Assembly (NCBI GenBank): GCA_030765735.1
Contig: JAVCBZ010000081.1
Coordinates: 1-12,619 of the forward strand
Length of the DNA: 12,619 nt
Reading direction: 5' to 3'
From: Candidatus Susulua stagnicola
GTDB taxonomy: Bacteria; Omnitrophota; Gorgyraeia; Duberdicusellales; 4484-171
The translations under genes were made by a program, and so were the position numbers. The notes below the pieces were generated by a model, which did no database searches, was not told where the DNA came from, and was given only the letters and a program-made list of their open reading frames with translations. Below are positions 8,312-12,619 of this stretch, in pieces. Position 1 is the first letter of the stretch; each line of letters opens with the position of its first letter.

Positions 8312-9147
8312 CCTTCTTCCTTTATCCTTACAACCGCGCTTCTTAAGGCATGACAACTTATATTAACCCCTACCGGCAAACCAGCAATATGCGTAGGTAA
8401 TTTTTGAATTTTCACTGCTAAAGAAGTACACTTTCCACCTAAGCCCATAGGCCCAATACCTAATAAATTAATTCGCTTAAGCAAACTTTTTTCTAAACTA
8501 TTTAACAATTTATCTGAATTTGGAAGATCAATTCTTCCCAATAAAGATTTCTTTGCTAATAAAAGCGCTGTATCAGAAGTTCCTCCGATTCCCACTCCAA
8601 CTACAAATGGAGGACAACTTTCAGGACCAGCTGCTTTTACACTTTCAATAATAAAATCTTCTATTTGTTCACTGCTTGCCGTTGGATTAAACATTTTTAA
8701 AGAAGATTTATTCTCACTGCCAAAACCTTTAGGAAAAATAATAATTTTTAAACCCTTACGTTTTAAAGAAAAATCTAAATGATATATAACCCCTGAGTAA
8801 GAAGATTTTCCGCGTAATAATGGATCAACCGCTGAAGGTCTTAAAAAATTTTTCCTATAACCATTAGTAACAGCAGTCTTTACAGCTTCAACTAATAATG
8901 CAGTAACTTTAATATCTCTTCCAGCCTCAATAAATACTACTGGTAAGCCAGTATCTTGACAAATAGGTAGCTCCTCAGCCTTAGCAACCTTAGCATTATC
9001 TAGAATCCATCTCAAAGCCTGCTTTGACTCTTTTTTCATCTCACGCTTAAAGCTGGCTTTAAGAAGCCTACTGACATCAGCTCTTATACTAAAATTAGCT
9101 CTAGCAACTGCTTTTTCAATTTTTGTTTTTAATTTTTCGAAATTCAT
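8308..9147 (-). CDS. Class I fumarate hydratase (or tartrate dehydratase) alpha subunit
   Basis: A 279-residue alpha subunit of the iron-sulfur fumarase/tartrate dehydratase family. Family knowledge: it carries the catalytic [4Fe-4S] cluster, bound by three cysteines with one free iron site for substrate. Those cysteines appear as Cys63 in LPICQDTGLP, Cys178 in SCPPFVVGVGIGG and Cys240 in GLGGKCTSL. The phosphate-loop-like PKGFGSENKSSLKMFNP (139-155) is also typical. Length matches the usual 280. The ATG overlaps the queE stop by 4 nt, and the beta gene follows with another 4-nt overlap, as expected for a 1:1 complex. Oxygen-sensitive two-subunit fumarases are common in anaerobes, which hints at, but does not prove, anaerobic life. 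A fumarase has no evident link to the queuosine genes before it. Confidence 0.88.
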   Translation of the reverse strand: MNFEKLKTKIEKAVARANFSIRADVSRLLKASFKREMKKESKQALRWILDNAKVAKAEELPICQDTGLPVVFIEAGRDIKVTALLVEAVKTAVTNGYRKNFLRPSAVDPLLRGKSSYSGVIYHLDFSLKRKGLKIIIFPKGFGSENKSSLKMFNPTASSEQIEDFIIESVKAAGPESCPPFVVGVGIGGTSDTALLLAKKSLLGRIDLPNSDKLLNSLEKSLLKRINLLGIGPMGLGGKCTSLAVKIQKLPTHIAGLPVGVNISCHALRSAVVRIKEEG

Positions 9148-9848
9148 CTTAAACCTAGCTTTTTATGAATTTGAGGAATTATCTTAGTCTGGATACCTTC
9201 TTCTTGGCACAATTGCCTAAACCCCTTAAGTTTTGATTTAACCATAATCTCAAGTAAATCTTGAGGTTGTAATACCACAGCTATTTCTTCTCCGGAATTT
9301 TTGATTATCTCAATCATCTTGTAAACATCTTCAATCATTGTTCTAGTATTAATAACAGCCTTTACAAAAACTTTCTTTTTACAAGCAATTTTTAAAAACT
9401 TTTGATGTTCTCCCCAAAATGACTTTAACCCTGTAGATGAAGGCAATTTAAAATCCATAGCAATTATATCAGTATATTCAATAACCTTCTCTAAGTTTTT
9501 AGGTAAAGTACCATTGGTTTCTAAATAAACCCTCCTACGCCAAGGCTTCGAAGGGCAAACTTTTTGTTCTTTTAATTTAATGAGTTTCAATAAGTCCTTT
9601 AAAAAGTCTATCTGCAATAATGGCTCTCCTCCAGTTATTGATAAAGAATGACAACTACCCAAAGAGGTAATCTCATCGAATAATTCAACTGTAGTTTTTT
9701 GCTTATAATAGTCAAGCTTAGTATCGCAAAAACTACATTTTAAGTTACACCCAAAGAATCTTACAAATATTTGGTCTACTCCCTGGTAAAGCCCTTCACC
9801 CTGAATACTTTTAAAAACTTCTGATACTTTTCCCTCTAGTGCTGCCAT
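9144..9848 (-). CDS. queE: 7-carboxy-7-deazaguanine synthase (radical SAM)
   Basis: A 234-residue radical SAM enzyme. Family knowledge: QueE converts 6-carboxytetrahydropterin to 7-carboxy-7-deazaguanine, the ring-contraction step to preQ0. Seen here: the family opening SEVFKSIQGEGLYQG (9-23), the [4Fe-4S]-binding CxxxCxxC as Cys34-Cys38-Cys41, the SAM-contacting TGGEPLLQ, and a C-terminal PQIHKKLG. The ATG directly follows the stop of the LolA-like gene with no gap and no clear Shine-Dalgarno, so translation probably depends on re-initiation. It ends with a 4-nt overlap into fumarase alpha. Its pathway partners queC and queD lie just upstream, separated only by the LolA-like gene. Confidence 0.94.
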   Translation of the reverse strand: MAALEGKVSEVFKSIQGEGLYQGVDQIFVRFFGCNLKCSFCDTKLDYYKQKTTVELFDEITSLGSCHSLSITGGEPLLQIDFLKDLLKLIKLKEQKVCPSKPWRRRVYLETNGTLPKNLEKVIEYTDIIAMDFKLPSSTGLKSFWGEHQKFLKIACKKKVFVKAVINTRTMIEDVYKMIEIIKNSGEEIAVVLQPQDLLEIMVKSKLKGFRQLCQEEGIQTKIIPQIHKKLGLR

Positions 9849-10658
9849 CTATTGGTTTGCCATCCCTAAGTCTTGGACAGTAATGAGTTTTGCATCTATT
9901 GCCTCGCTAGGAAGCTCTATTGTTACTGACTGGTTAAAATCATAATAGATCGCTTCATTCTCAAGTGAAACTATTCCACCTTGACCATCACTTTGCTCAT
10001 TTTTATCCTTTATTTTCATAACAAAAAAATCATTTTTAGATATCCACTGAGTAGACTCAGCGCTATTTACATATTGCTCTATGTATGCATCTCTAGCTGC
10101 TTCATCTTTTGAAAACTGACCAAGGACTTGCTCGGAAACAAAATTATTTAACAGCTTCATAATAAATTTTTTAGCTAATTTTTTATCTACTATGCGACTA
10201 ACTAAAATATAACAAAGTTGACCTTCGACTTTTTCTTCGCCAATAATCTCCATCTTAAAACCAGTACCTTCAAGATCAATAGGAAAAAATGAAAATAGCT
10301 TCTCCTTATCCAAAATATTGCCAAAGATACCTAAATCTTCACCAAACTTAATCCAATTATCCAACATTCCATTGTACATATAGGTAACACCATCCATAAA
10401 ATAAATGGAACTTACATTCACATCGCCTTGTGATTGAATAATCGAAAACTTCCTGTTCCCATAATCTATAACCCCTTTATTTTCCATAATATAAACAGAA
10501 CCAGTCATAGTTTTGCCCTTAGTCTTAGCTGTATCTAAACTTCTTGTTGCCTCGCGAGATTTAGTCATAATTTCAATTACATCTTGCGAATAAGCATAAT
10601 TAGCCAATAGGGAGAAAACACAGATTACAATAATAACAATAATGCGTTTTATCTTCAT
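9849..10658 (-). CDS. Secreted LolA/LppX-like protein of unknown role
   Basis: A 269-residue exported protein. Residues 1-24 form a signal peptide: a KIKR start, a hydrophobic IIVIIVICVFSLLA core and a likely AYS|QD cleavage. Cys13 does not sit in a lipobox, so it is probably soluble in the periplasm. The mature part looks like the LolA/LprG/LppX superfamily (a half-barrel that holds lipids). It has a helix with MTKSREATRSLDTAK, then strands such as GSVYIMEN, SIYFMDGVTYMYNG and DNWIKFGEDLG, then EKVEGQLCYILVSR. This assignment is by pattern only; binding substrate unknown. The start is firm: an AAAGGAGGT Shine-Dalgarno 6 nt upstream and a 4-nt overlap with queC. A periplasmic protein is out of place between queC and queE, which act in the cytoplasm. 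It could be a passenger gene, or could serve the envelope functions of the upstream amidase and MurI. Confidence 0.75.
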   Translation of the reverse strand: MKIKRIIVIIVICVFSLLANYAYSQDVIEIMTKSREATRSLDTAKTKGKTMTGSVYIMENKGVIDYGNRKFSIIQSQGDVNVSSIYFMDGVTYMYNGMLDNWIKFGEDLGIFGNILDKEKLFSFFPIDLEGTGFKMEIIGEEKVEGQLCYILVSRIVDKKLAKKFIMKLLNNFVSEQVLGQFSKDEAARDAYIEQYVNSAESTQWISKNDFFVMKIKDKNEQSDGQGGIVSLENEAIYYDFNQSVTIELPSEAIDAKLITVQDLGMANQ

Positions 10659-11323
10659 GTCTTACCTCCTTTATTTCTTATAACTGGGTCAATTAGCCCT
10701 AACTTTTTAAATCCTTCGATTCGAAAACGACAACTATCGCACTTCAGACAAGGAAATTGTCCTCCCTGGTAGCATGACCAAGTATATTCAAATGGCACTT
10801 TAAGTTTAATACCCATTTTTATTATGTCTTTCTTATCCTTATTAAGCAAAGGAGCAATTATTCTCAATCCATCATCTCTTAATCCTAGATTAAGTGCTTT
10901 TTGAAAACTATTCAAAAAATTTGGCCTGCAATCAGGATAACCTGAATAATCCTGCACATGAGCGCCAATAAAAATTGCTTTTGCCTTAATAGTCTCAGCT
11001 AAAGATGCAGCATAACTTAAAAAAATTATATTTCTTGCTGAAACATATGTCGAAGGTACGCTCTTACTTTTTAAGTTTCTTTTAAGAGGAACTTTTATCT
11101 TTTCATCAACAAGTGCTGACTTTACCCAGGATAAATCACACTTTATAAGATGGTAATCAATTTTATTTAAACCGGCAATTTTTTTTGCACACTCAATCTC
11201 TTTTTTATGCCTTTGACCGTAATCACAAATTAATGCACTTAATCTATAACCTTTAGTTTTAGCAAAGTAAAGAGTGACCGCAGAATCAATGCCACCAGAT
11301 AAAAGAATTACTCCTTTCCTCAT
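10655..11323 (-). CDS. queC: 7-cyano-7-deazaguanine (preQ0) synthase
   Basis: A 222-residue PP-loop ATPase. Family knowledge: QueC turns 7-carboxy-7-deazaguanine into preQ0 with ATP and ammonia. Seen here: the pyrophosphate loop SGGIDS (9-14) close to the N-terminus, DYGQRHKKE near 34-42, the conserved VPSTYVSARN (89-98), and a C-terminal zinc site of four cysteines (Cys184, Cys192, Cys195, Cys198). I chose the ATG at 11323 over one 18 nt upstream. It gives MRKGVILLSGG, the usual QueC opening, and a 4-nt ATGA overlap with queD; the upstream choice adds six residues without better ribosome binding. It is followed by the LolA-like gene with another 4-nt overlap. Confidence 0.94.
   Translation of the reverse strand: MRKGVILLSGGIDSAVTLYFAKTKGYRLSALICDYGQRHKKEIECAKKIAGLNKIDYHLIKCDLSWVKSALVDEKIKVPLKRNLKSKSVPSTYVSARNIIFLSYAASLAETIKAKAIFIGAHVQDYSGYPDCRPNFLNSFQKALNLGLRDDGLRIIAPLLNKDKKDIIKMGIKLKVPFEYTWSCYQGGQFPCLKCDSCRFRIEGFKKLGLIDPVIRNKGGKT
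10664..10672 (-). promoter_or_regulatory. Strong Shine-Dalgarno of the LolA-like gene
   Basis: The minus strand reads AAAGGAGGT here, fully complementary to the 3' end of the 16S in this window and 6 nt before the ATG. Among the coupled genes from murI to the fumarase beta subunit this is the best ribosome binding site, suggesting higher or independent translation of this one gene. Confidence 0.8.
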
Positions 11324-11688
11324 TCCTGGTACACCGCACATGAATTATCAGTTTCCCAAATTCGAACTTTATCCAGTTCACACCCCTGAGCTGTTATAGC
11401 TGGCTTCAAGCTATCATATATATATTTAGCAATTTCTTCTGAACTAGGATTATGTTGTTTAAAATAATCCAAATTATTAAGATGGTGGTGATCAAGACCA
11501 TCAAGAACATTCGTGGTTATTTTCTTTAGGTCACTAAAATCCATAACCATTCCTAAGGAATTAAGTTTAGAACTTGAGGCTATAACTTCTACCTTCCAAT
11601 TATGCCCATGAAGAGCTTCACATTTACCCTTATAATTACGTAAAAAATGGGCAGCACTAAAATGTTTTATGACTTTTACTTTATACAT
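11320..11688 (-). CDS. queD: 6-carboxy-5,6,7,8-tetrahydropterin synthase
   Basis: A 122-residue protein of the usual QueD/PTPS length. Family knowledge: it converts 7,8-dihydroneopterin triphosphate to 6-carboxytetrahydropterin, the first dedicated step to queuosine. Zinc is bound by His14, His27 and His29, the last two in ALHGHNWKV. Catalytic Cys23 lies four residues before HGH, which fits QueD. Asp66-His67 in GLDHHHLNN and Glu112 in IWETD complete the active site. It overlaps murI by 8 nt and queC by 4 nt. No preQ1 riboswitch can precede it because the upstream sequence is murI coding. FolE, which makes its substrate, and QueF, for the later step, are not in the window. Confidence 0.94.
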   Translation of the reverse strand: MYKVKVIKHFSAAHFLRNYKGKCEALHGHNWKVEVIASSSKLNSLGMVMDFSDLKKITTNVLDGLDHHHLNNLDYFKQHNPSSEEIAKYIYDSLKPAITAQGCELDKVRIWETDNSCAVYQE

Positions 11689-12475
11689 TTGCTATCTTCG
11701 GATTAGAAATTTTTCTTTTTAAAAATAATTTAGCCAAACTTACAAACCCTTTCGGTTCATCACTTAAGTAAAATTCTATCTTAGACTTTTTGTTACGACT
11801 GTTTAACAATTTCCTAAATTTAAGAATATTTAAAACTTGACCAGCAACCTCTTTTGCTGAATTTATAACAACCGCACTTTCGAAATAGAGAGATATCTGA
11901 GATTTAAGCAATGGATAGTGAGTACAACCTAATATAACTGTATCAACTTCCGTATTTCTTAAATCTTTTAAATACATTTCTATTGCCGCTTCAACTATTC
12001 CACCATTTAAGATTCCTTCCTCAACGAGAGGAACAAAAAGTGGACAACTTTTAGAATAAACCTTAATGGACTTATCTTTCTTAGTAATAAGTTTTTGATA
12101 ACTGCGGCTATTAATTGTTGACTTCGTTCCAATTACAGCAATTTTTTTGTTATTAGTTACCTTAATTGCTTTTTCTACTCCAGCACTAATAACTCCTAAT
12201 ATTGGAAGATCGAAAGTTTTCTTTAGACTTTCCAAGGCTAAGGCTGAAGAAGTATTGCAAGCTACCACAATCATCTTAACTTTTTTTTCTTTTAAAAATT
12301 TTACATTTTCTCGACTAAACTTTATAATCGTTGACTTTGATTTATTTCCATAGGGGACTCTGGCAGTATCACCAAAATAAACGATATCTTCAAAAGGCAA
12401 AATCTTCTCAAGTTCTTTTAAAACTGTTAATCCGCCTACGCCAGAATCAAAAATACCAATTGGTCTATTATCCAT
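11681..12475 (-). CDS. murI: Glutamate racemase
   Basis: A 264-residue aspartate/glutamate racemase of normal length. Family knowledge: it interconverts L- and D-glutamate without a cofactor, supplying D-Glu for peptidoglycan in the cytoplasm. Seen here: GIFDSGVGGLTV (7-18) with Asp10, YFGDTARVPYG (33-43), VVACNTSSA (70-78) with catalytic Cys73, PLVEEGI with Glu152, and LGCTHYPLL (182-190) with the second catalytic Cys184 and His186. All expected acid/base residues are present. The ATG lies 4 nt after the amidase stop and has no obvious Shine-Dalgarno, suggesting coupling. The amidase-murI pair forms a small cell-wall block at the head of the visible operon. Confidence 0.96.
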   Translation of the reverse strand: MDNRPIGIFDSGVGGLTVLKELEKILPFEDIVYFGDTARVPYGNKSKSTIIKFSRENVKFLKEKKVKMIVVACNTSSALALESLKKTFDLPILGVISAGVEKAIKVTNNKKIAVIGTKSTINSRSYQKLITKKDKSIKVYSKSCPLFVPLVEEGILNGGIVEAAIEMYLKDLRNTEVDTVILGCTHYPLLKSQISLYFESAVVINSAKEVAGQVLNILKFRKLLNSRNKKSKIEFYLSDEPKGFVSLAKLFLKRKISNPKIANV

Positions 12476-12479
12476 AATT

Positions 12480-12619
12480 TTAATTATTCAAGGTTGAATG
12501 TCGCTTTTTTAAAGAAGATACCCCCAAAGCAATCGCATGAGCAATTTGCTTTTGGTAATGCTTTTTACGTAAAGCTTTTTCCTCGTAATTATTACTCAAA
12601 TACCCCATTTCAACTAAAA
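12480..12619 (-). CDS. N-acetylmuramoyl-L-alanine amidase, C-terminal end (partial)
   Basis: Only the last 45 codons are in the window; the gene begins beyond the right edge. The translation opens LVEMGYLSNNYEEKAL, continues HYQKQIAHAIALGV and ends with a basic tail before TAA. This matches the C-terminal strand and helix of Amidase_3 (AmiA/B/C type) zinc amidases, which cut the bond between N-acetylmuramic acid and the stem peptide in the periplasm. The glutamate in VEMGYLSN is the catalytic residue of the family's E-x-G-F/Y-L-S/T-N motif. The assignment rests on this short stretch plus the adjoining murI, so the subfamily and any N-terminal domains cannot be judged. Confidence 0.8.
   Translation of the reverse strand, partial: LVEMGYLSNNYEEKALRKKHYQKQIAHAIALGVSSLKKRHSTLNN

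Noticed and set aside
8312..8356. Upstream ATG for the fumarase beta subunit at 8356
   Set aside because: It would overlap the alpha gene by 49 nt and add a basic, non-family N-terminus; the ATG at 8311 gives a normal ATGA junction and length.
11324..11341. Upstream ATG for queC at 11341 (six extra residues)
   Set aside because: It would overlap queD by 22 nt, adds residues before the usual QueC opening and has no better Shine-Dalgarno.
4769..12619. Search for CRISPR arrays, transposases, toxin-antitoxin pairs, phage or defence genes
   Set aside because: None seen; all protein genes here are housekeeping-like, and spacer repeats are not regularly spaced.

Overview
The window is a stretch of an AT-rich genome of a diderm (LPS-bearing) bacterium in which every gene lies on the minus strand. 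Protein markers point to an outer membrane (HldD heptose epimerase, a signal-peptide LolA-like protein) and a peptidoglycan wall (MurI, a cell-wall amidase). The gene content and AT-rich, lysine-rich proteins remind me of Candidatus Omnitrophota or a neighbouring uncultured phylum. That is a low-confidence impression which a 16S placement would settle.

Layout, left to right (opposite to transcription). Positions 1-2083 hold the 5' four-fifths or so of a 23S rRNA; its 3' end and any 5S lie outside. Positions 2084-2949 are an unusually long and structured 16S-23S spacer with tRNA-Ala(TGC), a 386-nt inter-tRNA spacer full of inverted repeats, and tRNA-Ile(GAT). Positions 2950-4535 are a complete 16S rRNA. 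Positions 4536-4760 hold its leader, with boxA, a boxB-like hairpin, a near-consensus promoter and an A/T-rich UP-like tract. The precursor shows a 15-bp leader/trailer processing stem and a second boxA just before 23S.

Upstream of the rRNA operon is a short unit, cysE-hldD (4769-6318), with its own probable promoter at 6366-6394. Upstream again is one long run of almost gapless genes, transcribed in the order: cell-wall amidase (only its C-terminus is in the window), murI, queD, queC, a secreted LolA-like protein, queE, class I fumarase alpha and beta subunits, rph, rdgB. Most junctions are 4-nt ATGA overlaps, so translation is probably coupled. The one real gap (fumarase beta to rph) carries a hairpin.

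Functionally the run mixes wall synthesis and remodelling (amidase, MurI), three consecutive steps to preQ0 for queuosine-type nucleosides (QueD, QueE, QueC), fumarate/malate interconversion, tRNA 3' trimming (RNase PH) and nucleotide-pool cleaning (RdgB). The least explained gene is the secreted LolA-like protein between queC and queE, which also has the strongest Shine-Dalgarno in the run. I saw no mobile element, CRISPR array or defence system. The most unusual material is the rRNA spacer architecture and the placement of the LolA-like gene.
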